A DNA stretch of 64,000 nucleotides from NCBI GenBank assembly GCA_012845835.1, contig JABAKD010000027.1, positions 5,511,465-5,575,464 on the forward strand, in the 5' to 3' direction. The notes under the pieces were generated by a model. The model did no database searches. It saw only the letters and a list, made by a program, of their open reading frames with translations, and had not been told where the DNA came from. The position numbers and the translations under genes are program-made. Within the stretch, counting starts at the first letter, position 1. Each line of letters opens with the position of its first letter. Below, one piece after another: positions 12,501-27,500 of the stretch. The DNA comes from Undaria pinnatifida (taxonomy: Eukaryota; Sar; Phaeophyceae; Laminariales; Alariaceae).

Positions 12501-15500
12501 TCTTTCGCCTGGCCAAAGTCTCGATACTCTCGGTAGGGTCGGCGCCCACGGAGAGGAGGAAAATCACAGGGATTTCAGCTTTCTGAAAAGATAATAGAGA
12601 GAAAAAAAATGACAAGCCACAGGTAGCTCTGAATTAGAAGAATGGACCGATCCGCAAGACCAAACGGATGGAGTGGATATCCTATAGAAACATAACCGAG
12701 AGAAGAAGAAACGCAAAGTATGTGTCCGGCCCCCCAATGAGAAGCGCCTAACCTGAGCAAGGAATGAAACCTTAGTGCAACACCACTCTTGGTTTAAGCA
12801 ACCTTGAGCATAGGCTACTATTACCACACGAATAGGACAAATCGTAGCGCTCGCCCTGAGCTCGATTTCTCAGTCCGAGTTTTCGTAGCGTGCCCATAGC
12901 AGTACGCCGGGAGTACGCCTGACGTTTCTATGGGAGTATTTATTATTTGTGGGCCAATATGGTACTGTACTCGAGCAGCCCCGATGCGTGTATAGGAAAC
13001 CGTGCATCTGCATTGACGGACGTAACCCCTCTCGAAACACTTCGACGTCATCGTGAGGGTGCATCTTTGATTGGTCGATCGTTCCTGCACGTTTTCCTTG
13101 CGCCGAAGACTCCTTCTTCCAGGAGGTGCATAGGTCGAGCTACAAAAACATGTGATCTATATCCCGTAATTGGCAAACGGTTCATGCTGACGAGCCACAA
13201 TCACGCAGCTTGCAAATGCGGAGTATCGACCACTCAATCGGTCGAACTAACAGCTTACGTGTTTCGAAAATGGTTTACAACACGGTGAACTCGAATCGAC
13301 GCGAGGTATGGCCAAGCTTTGAAGTGATCTAACTAACAGTCAGCAATACCGATAAATCGCAGTTGATCGTAGTATCATACCATTCGCAGGGATGCTCGCC
13401 GCGTTGAGCGCTCCCTCAGCGCGGCTGTTTATCCCGGGCGAGATCCCACTGCTTCGGGTCAAGGGACTTCATCAAGCCCAATGCTTACTCGGGACGATCG
13501 GCGGCAGCGTTAAACTTTAGCACAGGAAAAGGAGAAAAAAGTCCACTACACAACCAACCTGACCCCATCCCTTTTCGAAACCGTGACCTCAACGCTAAAG
13601 CGGATCATCTTACCATCTCGTCGAAGATCATCTCGATCGTGTCCGTCACGGGCTCGACGAAAGGCGGACCCATTTCGGCGGTGTTCCTGACGAACTCCTT
13701 GCACGTGAGAATCGTGCGATCCATCCTTAGCGAGCGAACAAGCAACAGCTTGTAAAACGGCCCGATGGACACCTGGGGAGAGAAAGGAATAGTTCAGCAG
13801 AGAACAGAGTGTAGGAATACAGGAATACGGTACTTTCGGTTGTAGGTGGAGGGGATACAGTAGGGGTCTCCCAGCAAGGCGGTCTGAGTGAGACGGTATC
13901 CCGATATAAGGCTGCCAATATAGCTTGGCACGGCCAGGGAATTGCTCTCGAATTGTCTGGAAATAACAAGGCGGCTTCCCCCAATAAGTCGGACATATTG
14001 CTCTGGCATACCACCGGCTTACCGGGCATATCTCTACTTTTGTACATGTATGTCGTTGTGCTATGGTATTGCCCGGGAAACCCTCCAAAGGCACAGGTTT
14101 CTCTAGTATATAGAAGTACAGAGGGGAGGGGGGGACGTGTGACTCGGAGGCATATTCGTAGAGTAAAAACAGGTCAAACTTTGATCAGTGAGTCTCCTTC
14201 TATTGATTTGAAAAAAAAACAAGGTCAATGCCAGGAAACAGAACGACTGTCTTCCGGGACGATATTTCCAATTCTGATCTATGAGCGGAAGTAACTAAGC
14301 TTTATCCTTGCCAAACAAGACGCTGTCTGTGCTTGTACACGGACAGTCTGCTGGTCGGGTGGTCGGGTTTGACGTTGGAGAGGGTTTGCTGTTGCACGTG
14401 ACTAAAGCAAGCCACGTCCTGTAGGGACGAACGCACATATTTCTAAGGCTCTTCGTTTGAGGAGCTCTATTTTGAACTTGACAAAAACGAAAGTGCAATC
14501 CGACGAACAACTCAAAGGCCTCGGCACGTAATCAGCATGACGGAAATACGAGTTGCCGAAGTAGCGCACTACGTCATTCGTTTTCTGCACCTGCTCGAGG
14601 ATGCGGTTCTCATAGTCCGGTATGGCGATAGACTCTGGCTCATTGTCCTCGTACCATCTGCACAAACATGCGTAGGAGCCGCCGATCATCGCGATTATGT
14701 CATGTCAAGGCAACGTCAAGATTGAGACCTTTGAAGATAACATCACGATTGACACATCCCAAGATAGCATCAAGAATTTAAGACATCTCAAGAGCTACTC
14801 TTATATTTTTTGGGGGGGGGGCAGGCTGATTGGAATCAATCAGTGTACGCGCATTTCTTGTAGTCGCAAAAATGGTTAACAAAGACCGGCATACCATTCA
14901 TTGCCTGCCTTGCTGGGTTGGCGTACTACGCGACTTTCGTATCGCACGCAAGAGTATACACCCAATCTGACAAAGTTCGAAGAACATGTTCTCGACGACA
15001 AGGAGAACGTAAACGCCGAGCGAGGCGTCACACATCTCGACGAGGTGCGAGTCAACCCAAGCTAGGGGTGCAGTGGATTCTAAGAATTTTCTGAGCTCCC
15101 AACACTCGAGGAGTTCAACATCAACATCACCCGACACATGACTTCGAAGAGCACCATTCGCTCGCGCAACCGGACCAACATCTCTATGCGCTAGTCCACA
15201 AACATTTAGTTCAACAACTGCAACCCCTACCGCTGGGATGACTCATCTTTCCAAAACAACCGTCTTTGTTGCGTGCCCCCCCATCCTCCTTTTCGAGAGG
15301 TCATGGAATCGGGAGTCCATCCAAGGGGGTGCGTTATCATGCATTGCTCTGCGGTTCACGGTTTGCGAAGGATACTCAAGCGACCATTCCGTACCACAGT
15401 CCAAGCGTTGGGTTTTTACCTCCGCCACATGGATTCGTTGCCAGACATGTCGTTGGGTAGATTGGAGAAGAACTTCGAGGACTGGGACAGCTCAAGCACG

Positions 15501-18500
15501 TTGAGCCAAGCGTCGTTTGACAGCCAGTTGAACGGTTTCCGTCTCACCTGCGCGATACCAATCGATTAAAGAAAAAAACAATACTTATACGGAGGTGAAG
15601 GACAAAACAAACGGAGCGGTCTTTCGCGCACCGGGGTCGTTTCTTGTTGCGTTACAAGAAATATAACACCCCAGGCATCGCGCGGTACACCGTGGGTGTG
15701 TGTGCCATTCCGGGGTCGCTTCTTGCTATGTCACAGCAAAACCCGACCTTTCCTATGAGATTTAAAAACTGCCTGACCCGACCCGACCCGACCCGACCCG
15801 ACCCGACCCGACCCGACCCGACCCGACCCGACCCGACCCGACCCGACCCGACCCGACCCGACCCGACCCGACCCGACCCGACCCGACCCGACCCGACCCG
15901 ACCCGACCCGACCCGACCCGACCCGACCCGACCCGACCCGACCCGACCCGACCCGACCCGACCCGACCCGACCCGACCCGACCCGACCCGACCCGACCCG
16001 ACCCGACCCGACCCGACCCGACACGGCCCGACACGACACGGCACAACACGACACGACCCGACCCGACCCGACCCGGCCGGACCCATGGATATTGACCCGC
16101 GAACACGTGGGAGTTGTCCCCCTCACCGAGTTGATGTCTAGCGCAGCTCCCCCCCTCAAGAATATCGTGAGATCGCTAGCCTTCAGGAGGGCAGCCGTGA
16201 TGAGGATTTTCATCGTGACCAACAAAATGAAGGTGAGCTTGTCTTTCTCGTAGAGGCCCCGGTTGATGTACCGGTAGCACATGTAGGTCATCGTCTCGAT
16301 GATGTTGGTAACTCTGAGAGGCGTATCACGATGATACACGAAACAGCGTCAGAGGGTTGGGTATCACAAAATAAGTTGTTTTCCCCGCATGTAGGTCACC
16401 GTCTCGATCATATTGGTTCCTCTAAAAAGCGGTTGTTACGACAAACGAAAGGGCGTTAATTAGAGTTCCGGCATCAGTTAGAATCGGAAGGCGTGCGGGC
16501 TCCCCGCAGGCCCCCGCAAAGCCCCCTGACGATCGCTAAAGGCCTCCGCCCAGGAGACAAACCATTGCGATGCATGCATGAATTTACGCCCGAAAACCCC
16601 CTGCTCAAGTGCTTTTAGACACCCGGAGCAATCGTTTTGCGAGACATGCGTCCACATACGCCGGACAACCCCTTGACTAAGTGCATTTAGACGCGAAAAG
16701 CCGTTTTTGGCGATAAGCACATGTATGTTCGCCCAACGTCCACTTCACCATGGGCATTAAGGCCGCCTAAAAAGTTATTTCGCGATAGCTGCGTCAATTG
16801 TTTCGCCCGAAAATCGTTTGACCATGGGCGTTTAAACACGTTTAACCACTACTTTCGAGTACAAGCGGAAACCAAAAAATGCCTCAAAGACATTCTTGCC
16901 TCCGGCGAAAGCGGAAACAAACGTTGTGCGGCGTAACGCGCACGCGGCACACCTTCCGTTACCGCCTGTTGCTCAACACAGGAAGTCCTACATAGAGTTG
17001 CTTCAGCGTGCCAGCCCAACAGCCAAACAATGCCCTGTTGAGCACTACAAGCCACTCGGACCCCGTGGTTGATATCAACGTGTTTGGCTGGTACAAGGTA
17101 CGTACGCAATGCCTTCAGGTTCGTCTCGTCAGTTGATGTTGATTCAACTTGCACAGCTGTGTGAACGAGCGCGAGATACTGTATAGGCCCACGAACTTCC
17201 CTGCATAAGAACGTCAGGGTCATTGTTTGGGGGACTCTAGGAAAACCGGGCTGAGAAATCGTGCATAGCGGCGAGCGCTGTACGAAGCTATACCAAATAC
17301 CAGGTATATTATATATAGCCAATTCTCAAGGTTGGTTAAGGCCGGTGCCACAATAACGTTTCAAGTTTCAAGCCTTGCTAACATTAGGCGCCCCCTTGTT
17401 GTTGGTGAGCCCATACTATATCGCGACCTCCAAAATGGCACCAATGCCTCCAAAAACACATAATCGTTTTTTACTGATCCTGCACAGCAGCAGTACGCAC
17501 CTCTTCGACGCCAGCGACGCCTTCTCAGCCCTGTCCATGCTCCCCATGAAAATCTCCAAGAACTGATCTAAGGACGTCTGGTACATGACGTTCACCAAAG
17601 ACAGCTCCACCACGGAAAAGTAAAGAACACTCCCTCTTGTCGCCACGGGTCGGAACTGCTCTCGCTTCTCATTGATCGACTTTTTCGTTTCGTCTGCGGC
17701 CACAAGTTTCTGGTTCACGTCCGCGGCCTTCGCCTGAGAAAAATTAAGTCGGGCCAGGGAGTTGGTAGGGAAGGGTAGGCGGTGGTGGTGCAACGGTGCA
17801 CCGGTTGGTACACACACCGGTATTTATCATATCATCAACCACCATTCATTTTTTTTATTGTAATGGGATTAACTCACACTGAAGTAGCCGAACAAGTCGC
17901 TTTTTAGCGTCCTAGTAAGATGATATCGAAAACGCGAGCAGGGTGGGGAGTTGCTAGGAAAGGTACACGGCGATGGGATTCGACTGGTTTGTACCTGGTC
18001 CATATTATCACTTACCATCCGTCCTTGTCGTAATAATATCAATTAGTACTACTTAACGATAGTAATTTGTTTCTGGGGGCGACGACGTTACGCCTTCTCA
18101 CGTACTGCTTTTGCGGGGAATCCGCAGCACAAAGCTGGCACTGTTTTTTCCTCGTTGGGTTGGCAAACGCGGCTGTTTGTTCCCCAAGGTTTGGTCCCTT
18201 TTGGGTGTTAACTAGACCAAAATTGCTTATCCTCTTGCAAGTTGCATGTTTTGGGGAAACGTTGTTTTTGGCCCACAAACTCAGAATCGCCCCCTAGTTT
18301 TCGACTGCTGGAACCTGATAGGGGGCGGGGTCTATTAGCCAGCCGGTTGGTTTGAACACAATTTGTGAGTATGGTTGTCGCCTTTGCCCTGGGAGTTTTT
18401 TTTCTAAATACGGCGATCGGAAAAAAAAACGTTCAGGCTCTGTAGCCGAGGCGATTACACACCTAACGTTTGCGTTAGCTGTTCACTACGCGACAACACT

Positions 18501-21500
18501 TTTATTTATGGCTAGTTCACTGCCTAAGCGATCACACTGCGCGTTTCCTTGTATAAGTGACGACGCTCCTTCCCTGCATGTTAGCTAGTGCACCACTAAG
18601 CGACCACTAAGCGACCACTAAGCGACCACACTTTGTTGGTAGCTATTCATAAGCGACCAGTTAGCTAGTGCACCATTCAGGGACCACACTTTGCTGATAG
18701 CTATTAATAGGACACCACCTAAGCGACCAGACTGTGAGTTAGCTTGTGCACCATTAAGGGACCACATCCTTTACCTTTGTGTTAGCTAGAACACCGATAA
18801 GCTCCTCGTCTTCCAGCAGGTTTCCGGTGTTCGACGTTAGGCGCTCCAGGAGTGAAGCATCCAAAGCGAGCAGTGCCTGGTAAGAAAGAGGCCGTTCAAA
18901 CGTCAAAGAGCCATAGCAAAAGCAGGGCATAGAACCGTGCTTAGCGTGAATGTGTTGCAAAAGGTCGCTTTGCTGCGTGAGTTTGGTAAGTCCGTTGACC
19001 ACTCACGTTGAAAGTGTAGCCATTCCGTGTAAAATACCGTATGTAAGTGTTTTATAAAATCTAAAGCGCACTACAACAGCTGTGGGATCAAGGATTTCGC
19101 CGAATCTCAAACTTTGCAAGCTGTGTGATGCTCCGATTGCGCGTGTTACAGGGTGTATACCCTCATATAGATCGATGACCCCCCTTAGTGCTAGCTAGTA
19201 ACGGGGTCAGCAGAGTGATTTTTACTATGACGAATGTGTTGGGGATAGGCACCGTGCTGAACTAATATTCAGCGTGGAGGTTACCCTGGGCGAGGCTCAC
19301 CTGCGGAGGCAGGAGGCCTCATCTACTTCAATGTTTGCTTTAAAAAATCGGTTTTGGGTCAAACTAAAAACAGAAACAATAATGACAACGATCTTGTGTA
19401 CGGGCGTGAATCTTCCATATTCAGAGGAGACGATACCTTTGTATTGGAATTAACTTCCTCCAGGACGTCGCTGAGTTGCTCTTCGAGGGCCTTCTGCTCC
19501 TTGCCGATCACGCGGCCGAGCAGCTGCTCTTCCAGCCCCTTCTGCGTCACCGTGAAGTCCACTAAGGTGACCTACGTTATCGAAAACATCCAAGCAAAGA
19601 AGAGAGAGACTGTTTTGTTATGTCCGATGTACGCCATACGTTCAAAATATTCTAACAGAGGTGAAACAAATTGAGACCAGGCAAGCGCAAGAGGAAACAG
19701 AGTGCTCTCCCCCAATATCTGTAAAGTTCGGTTACAGTGAAACCAGCTCTCTTCTCTGTGCTATCCATCTTTCTTTCAGCCCCTTTTGGCGTCACCGTCA
19801 AACCCACCAAGGTTACGTATGTCGCCGAAATCGTAGCAAAGCAAGCGCTAAAAGGGGAGTGTTTTCCCCTACACCTATCGCATGTTTAACCGTGAAACCA
19901 GCTCTTTCCTTCCTCATCCGTTTTAAGCGGACCTGAACGCGTACTACGACAGAAGTAGAACTTTTTTGGCGAAAGTATTTTCTGAACGACCGGAATCCTC
20001 ATAACCCAAAATTGCCGGAACGTCATTCTTGTTGTGCTAAATGGATATATATATATATATATTTCTTACCAAGGCCATTAATTTCGTCGTCGGGTTTTGC
20101 ACTTTCACTTTTACTTGAGGAAAAAATGAAAGCTCCTCAAGCCAGGAAGCTCTTCAGAAAAACAAGGGTGCACGTTTACGTAGCATGAGTCCCGGTGTTC
20201 TGCGAAAATGAAGCGAAGCAATCACAAAAAAAAAAACTCTGATTTTTGTTCCGATATGCGCCGAATTTTGACAATGGAGTCGTCTCTTCCTTGTCCGTCT
20301 TAACTGGTCCATATACACCAGATATATATATATATATATTTGAAAGTAAATGAAAAACTTGACTGAAATGTTTTGAGTCAACGTAATCGTCGTGGCAGCC
20401 CTTGAACGCGTTTATCGGAACCGAAGTCTTGTTTTGCTCGCTGATGCCGCCATGATTTGTCGTTACAGACAGTTTGTCTGCGAAACTTTACCCTGTAGCT
20501 GCTGCAAGAATTTATCCCACTCCAATTCCACGAAGTAAAAACCGTCGCCCCGCAATAATTTAACGAAAGTTGCCCCAACAACGCGTAATGCTGTTCTAGA
20601 GAGTTTCCAAACCCATCGGCATCAGTTCCAGTCAGGCAAAAGCCCCCCTTAAGTTTGACTGCCATGACATCACCACGGGCGATTTTTTCTACCATCTGTC
20701 GCACCGCGGTGACAAGGAAATTGTTAATAATAGACCATATACCCGGCTCTGCAACCCTCCAACGACGAATGCATTAGTAGGGATGCACCTTTTGCTTTCA
20801 GGTAGCCAGCTTCGCAACCCTCCAACGAAGCATGCAATGGTAGGATGGAGGGAGTGGCCCTGTTGTTTCTTGGGACCCCTCATTTTAGGAACTCTATGAC
20901 TGACCGAGGAACTGAATTTGAAAACAAAAAATCGACGGATAACCAGATGATGAACGATCCCCCGACACAGGTGTAACACGAATTAAAATCACAAAAACAC
21001 ATATGGGATTCCGTCAATATTGAGAAGTTTCTCGGTTCAGGAGTCTCTCCGCCAGTGAGAAAAAAAGCGGTCGAATGTGGCTAAAAAAATACCATCTCTG
21101 TCGTAGCGCCTGTCCAACGCATCCTTGGCCTTGCAGTTCCGGCCTAAAGCAAGGTCTGGGTAGGCCACATAAAGATAAAGTCGTAGCCGTCGGTATTAAT
21201 AGGAGCTGGCGCAGCATGATGTATTGTAGCTGTCGTCAGCTTGCGTGCGACGCTTGAGAATGTTGACAGTCGTTTAGATCAATCTCGGTCGGCGGCGCAC
21301 TTAAATATATATATATAATTGTGTACAATCAAGCTTCAGCCATCTCGAAGGGAGGGTATTTTTTAGGCGCGGTGTAAGTTAGAAACGAACCCTAATCATA
21401 CATAATACCCGGCCCTGCAATCCTTCGACGCACCTTGGCTTGAAGCTCCGGGCTAAAGCTGGGATTAGGTAGGCGGGTGATGAAGTACATCATGAACTTC

Positions 21501-24500
21501 GGGTCGAAGTCCATGAGCTTGTCCGAGACGTTGACGGACATCTTTTTGCCCTTGACGATAAACTGCTTCTCCATCACGGGGTCGAGCATAGGATCGATGT
21601 CCTGTTCGACACCTTTTGTGGGTATAGGGGAAAACGGCATACGCGTTAAGGGGGCGTGATAGATAGAGAGTGACGTATTCACTTCATTCCCAGCAGCACC
21701 GTCATATAATGAATATATACACTACGCAGGTACGTAGTAAGGGGGTACTTCATTAATAAATTCGTTAACTTTTTTATTGTGTTCAAGGGGTTAATGGACG
21801 TTAGAGGGGTGGTAGATTGTTTTGGATATTCGGGGAGGATTTTCAAGGGGAAAAAGCGTTCACCGATATCTTTTGTCGCTCTGCGAACTGTTTTCCATGG
21901 CGGGGTCGAGCATAGGGTCGATGTCCTGTTCGACATTGTTGGGTTTTAGCGGCAAAAACATCAACGTCAAGGGTGCTCAAACACGAAAGCGTGATTTAGC
22001 TAGATCTGCTGCAACTCGACGAAGCAATCGGAATGCTGAATACGTTGCGCGATTAAATTGAGGGCACGTACGGTGGGGGAGAAGGAACGACACGTGTGAC
22101 CATGGCCTGTCCAGGTGGAAAGTAAAAGAGACATTAAAAATATAGAGATCATGATTGATTTCTTCGCTCTCTTTTCCACCACATTATCATGTTCTGGCGA
22201 CTTGTCCAGAAGATGGACATAACAAGACACAAAAAAAATAAAAATAACAGATGGTGATGAATCGCTTCGCTTTCTTCTCCGTCACGCCATCATATTCAGG
22301 CGGCTATTCCAAGAAGATGGCACTTGAAAATATCTATTTGAAAACAAGCAAACATTAAAAAAGGGCAGATTTGTCCGCGTTTCACTCTCCGCCACGTGAT
22401 TACATTGCGCAACGTATGCGTGGGCGCGCGTATCAAAACCAAGGAATCAACGTTTGCCTGCACGGCACGTCCGCCTACGCCTATATGCTTCGTACCATAG
22501 GCGAACCGAAGCAAACTCCTTTCGTTCAGAAGAAGATCGGGATGAGCTCCGATTCGCCGTGATATTGACGAAATGTGAAACATAAATAAATGGCTGTCTG
22601 AATAGAGTTCATGCGTTCTCGATTCCGCCCTTGGGTCAACTTAACCAGTGGTACCGCCAGCGTGTCTTACGACTCACCCAAAATAATTAGCGCTTTTCCG
22701 TCGCTCATGGTGAACTCAAGCTTGTCTCTCAGTTTGGGGTCGTTCAGGGCAGCAGTTCCGAAGGCGGGAAGATTGGAAGACTCCTTGCTGCGGATCCAAC
22801 TAACCGCCTGTCCTTGAGGGTCGATCATCAACGGGTACCTGCAGAGCGCACAACAAGCACACTGCCGTTGTGACATTCCGTCGTCGCCTAAATTCGAATA
22901 TGGATCGGGATCAATAAGCCCTCTCTCCTGCGATCAGCCTTGGAGACCCTTACCCAGGGCTACTACTGCCGCAGTCATTCGACGGCAATCAACGCGGCAC
23001 CCCGTGTGTCCAAGATTAAACGTGAATCTGCTGCCATCCGAGCCGCGTAGAGCGCGGGGAAGACATACGCGAAGGGTTGCTGTCATCAGGACGGTGTAGA
23101 ACGCACAACATTTGGTACACGTATGCAAGGTTTTTACCCTTCGGGATGGAGTTGATTAAATATCGCGAGGGCGTCGTACATCGAAAGTGGTGGCACAGGC
23201 GCTCCAATGATGTGTATGGGCTGCATTTTTGTTTTGCTGCTGCTGTATGCTTTGTTTACTTTGTATAGGGTCAGACGATGTGTGTTTCATTGTTTGCATT
23301 GGAGGTGAAAATGTGTTCGTCGTGGTTAGATCGCCCCCTGCTGCTTTGGACCAACCACACACGTACACCGTGACTCGCACAAAGCCGCGAGTTTGGAGCA
23401 CGGCTGCCGTTGTGCCGCGCCTGCCGTACTGCTATTGTACTGCTGCTGTATTGCGGTATCCAAAACTGCTCTACTGATATTGTGGCTGCAAGGCTCAGCG
23501 GATGCCTTAAAAACAACACGCCACTCTTCTTGATCACCTACCATCCATGACAGCACACACTCCTCTGATACATACATATGGACGCGAACACACATACACA
23601 CAGAGGCACCGTCCGTGACTGTCACAAAGGAGGGCTGCTGCTAGAGAGGTAAAAAAAACTGGACTGATGGTGTTGTATAGCGGGCGAGAAAGCCGAGCGA
23701 GCTAAAATATGTGAGAACGAAACGGGCGATTTCTTAGAAGAACAAAACAAAGGTGGGTTTTGGCATACGCCTGCTCATATCAGCGCGGCGAAACACAACT
23801 CCTTGCCCGAAAAAGAGCCAGTTCAGTGACACTGAAAGCTCAAAGCACCGCGACGGAGCTCGGCTGGGATCCAGACGTGCGCGGTAATGTACCGACGGCC
23901 CCCTTGCTGAACCCACAGTCAGAAATTCGAGGAGAAAAACTCGGCTGCCCGAGAACAACATGCCGAAAAAACAAAAAAATACATGCTTTGCATTGATGGG
24001 CAGATATATAGATCTGCTGCCATCCAAACCGCCCAAAAAACTGTTCCCCGGGTCAGAAGAGCGGTGGCGGTCGGCACAAGATAGTCAATTGCTTTCGATC
24101 TTAATAATCCACTAGGCATTAAGAAAACAAGACTGACATTCTACAGCACGTTTCATTTCGGGTTTAAATTGAGTTTGTTGTTGTTATTCTTGAGAATGTT
24201 CGATGAGCAGTCGAAGTTGAAGCGTGCTGCACATTGACGGATGGATGCCAAAAGCAAAAAAAATGCGATAATAAATAATTTTCGGCCATCACCTGGAAGA
24301 TCTGGTGACCAGGATACAATTCTGGATAGACGGCGAGTCCGTCGTCAATCCCTGTACACCCCTGTGTCCGATACAAGATCGCCAAATAAATACCCTTCAC
24401 CGGGGCATTACCTCAACTCGAGGGACACGCAAAAATCGAGAGTGGATTTGGAATTTTCCCTCCTCATTTTCTTTATTTTTATGGGATCCCCTCTTAAATT

Positions 24501-27500
24501 AACCGTCTCGAAATCCTACAGTTGAGAGCATCTCTATGGCCATCACCTGGATGATCTGGTGACCAGAATGCCGTTCTGAATCGACAGCGGGTCCGTCGGT
24601 AAACCTTGTATATTCCAGTCTCCGATGGTACCGATGTCCACAAGGAAGGGGATGATGTCAAGGTTTTGGGTAACTGGAATTTTCCGGACCTGCTCGCGAA
24701 AAAAACGAAGCAAAAAAAAAAAAGCATCCAGAAAGAAACGGGAAGCGCCGTTAACTCTTGTACCGTTGCGAAAATGCTTATACACTAATTTCAAGTTTTA
24801 TACACTAATTTCAAGTTTTATACACTAATTTCAAGTTTTATACACTACTTTCAAGTTTTATACACTAGTTTCAAGTTTTATACACTAATTTCAAGTATAA
24901 TTCCCCCGAAAACGTCGGCGGGGCTTTAACGAGGTTAAACTACGAAACTATTGGTGGCGTATTGACAAAACACAATTAGGACACGAATAAATGTCCTGGT
25001 TAAATGTGGAAATCCTTTGCGTTTTGGGTTCAAATAGGTCAGCCAAAATACGGGCACTCCCCCGAGATACTCCAGCTATAGCTCTCTCGATCCTATTATG
25101 AGTGCGAGCGCACGCCCTGTTTACGAATGCATTTGGGTGACTCCCATTCCCCATATCACCGCGCTAGCGCCACAACCTGAAACGCGTTCTACGAGAGGGG
25201 CAGGGAGCACTTCTACTCTCTGGACCTCTCTACTCCGCCCAAACACCGCCTGTGAAAAAAGGTGAAAAGCCCAACCCGAGGAACAACAACCCCACGGCCT
25301 AGGTATACACAAACAAAAAAAAAATGAATCATCTCACGCTATGCAGGGGTGCAGCAGATTCTAAGAAACTTATGAACTCCCAACATGAGGGAGCTCAATA
25401 TCGCAGATTCTACGAATTTTCTCAACTCCCAACATGAGGGAGCTCAACATCAACAGCATCCATCGTCCATCATCACCCGAAGCATGACTTCGAAGGCGTT
25501 AACTCGTTCGCGCAAACCCGTTCAACACTTCTACGCGCCATTGGTCTTGACCTATAGCGTGTGCTCGGAAAAAAGTAATCATGCTAAGCCGATAGCTATA
25601 CGTACACACTTGAGGATCTCAACCTCTAAGAGCTAACAAGCGTTTGGTCCGAAAAAAGTGCATCCCTTACTGTGAGATGACCCACACAAAACGCCCTACC
25701 ACGAAAAATAGTGTGAAACGCCCCAAAGCCAGTCCAAACGATGCTGGGCAGCACCTCAGTATTGAGAAGCTCCAGTCAGTCGACGCGAAAACCGAGGCTT
25801 TTCACTGATCGTGACCCGGCCTGCCCGCGGGCCGGACCAGGAGGCTGTCAAAACCTCGCGGGTCGAATCCGGGTTGGGCCAGGGGGTGTTGCAAAATCTC
25901 GCCGGTCGGATCGGGTCGGGACAAGAGGTTTTCAAAATCTCTCACGGCTCGGGGGCGGGTCAGCCTGATCCCGACCCGATCCGCGAGTAGTGATCCATCC
26001 CGTAAAAACGAAAGCCCCGGAAAAAGAAGAAAAAAAAATGCCAAAACGCGGTGCCCCCGTCGTACGTACATGCATGCGTAGCACGAGTTCCCTTTCGCCG
26101 TGGGTCTCCCTCCGAAGGGGAGAGTTGTACTCTGCACCCCAAGACTGGGTATGAGAAGACACAGAGTATCGCCTGGCAGGTGTTTTGGCCTATTGAGCCG
26201 GTGTACTTGGATTATCTCGCGTGTATGGGTCGTTGCTCAAGAGAAAACAAAGACAGGGTGGCTTTAATATCAGTTCACGCGCCGCGAGGAAACACCGCGC
26301 GGACCGCTTTTCCACCTGGTATTTCCATCATCATCTCATTATATGATGTGCCTTCTTAATTACAACAAAACGTCCCAGTTACCCCCACAACTAAGGTAAT
26401 TGCCGTCCTTGCACGGTATTTCCGCGACAAATCCCTATCGCCGCGCTAGCCACAGCCTCACCCACTTAACCTCGCAAAAATCAGAGGGAAAAGCACGTCG
26501 ACGTCGCGTTTTTTCCGAGCTCACCTGCAAATCAACCGTAAACTTGTCGGTAACCATGTACTGCCTGAACTCCTGGTTGAAGGGGCCGCAGTACGACACG
26601 AACGCGGACCCGAGCGCACAGTCACCCACCAGCCGGCGCTTCAAGTCCGCCGATTTTTCGCTATCCTCGGTCCAACGGGTCCGCTCGCCCGCTAGGCCGC
26701 CGATGAGAGTGGATGCCTGTTTCCGGCGAAGGCGGAAGCGTGACATCGGGCAACATCAAGACGGTTGTGAGGCTAGGTAGGGGGCGAAGCGATCAAACAT
26801 TCATCGCATGGGTGTCGAGAGTGATATCGTGTCCCTCGAGGGTGGAAGATGTTTAAACGTCTCGAATTAGTGTGGATTAGTGAGCACAATTCACGTCTAC
26901 ACTTCTAACCTACCAGTCCGAAAATACATGTATTCTCGATGTGAATAATGCTTGAAAAATGTGCGGAACTCCCGAGATCTCGGAGGGAGGGGGTGATGAA
27001 CAATTGTCCCCGGGTGAACTAATGGGCCTTTCAAGCAATTGATCTATCTGCAGGGCGATACGGTCATAAACGGTGCTTAGGTTATTACGATAGCAGTACC
27101 GCATGACCTCTCAATTAGATATATTATTTTGCTTTTTTTATATCGAACTTATATTTATTGTCGGACTGGTATGTATATATAGGATAGTTAATGTCCCTCC
27201 CGGTTCCATTCCTCCCCCCCTCCTCCCCCTCTTCCTGCTGCTCCTCCGGGATCTGTCAAGATTTGTATCCGATGCCAGGGTAACTACACCGTGCGTGGTT
27301 TGGCGGCGAGGGAGGGGGGGGGGGTACAGGGAAGGGCTCGAGGAGGCACAGCGAGAGTTTTTTTTCTTTTGCAGTTAGAATGCTTTTACTTGGTGCAATG
27401 CGTGAAAAGAAAGGGGGGGGGCAAAAACCACCTTTCACCAAGGATCCTTTAGGGAAAAGCTGTTGATCAACCGCGATTTGAGAATTGGATAGAATGAATC

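Noticed and set aside
15644-16339. Open frames of repeated PDPTR or GRVGS peptides on both strands
   Set aside because: A pentamer repeat is open in several frames by nature; only the exon 41 part is real coding sequence.
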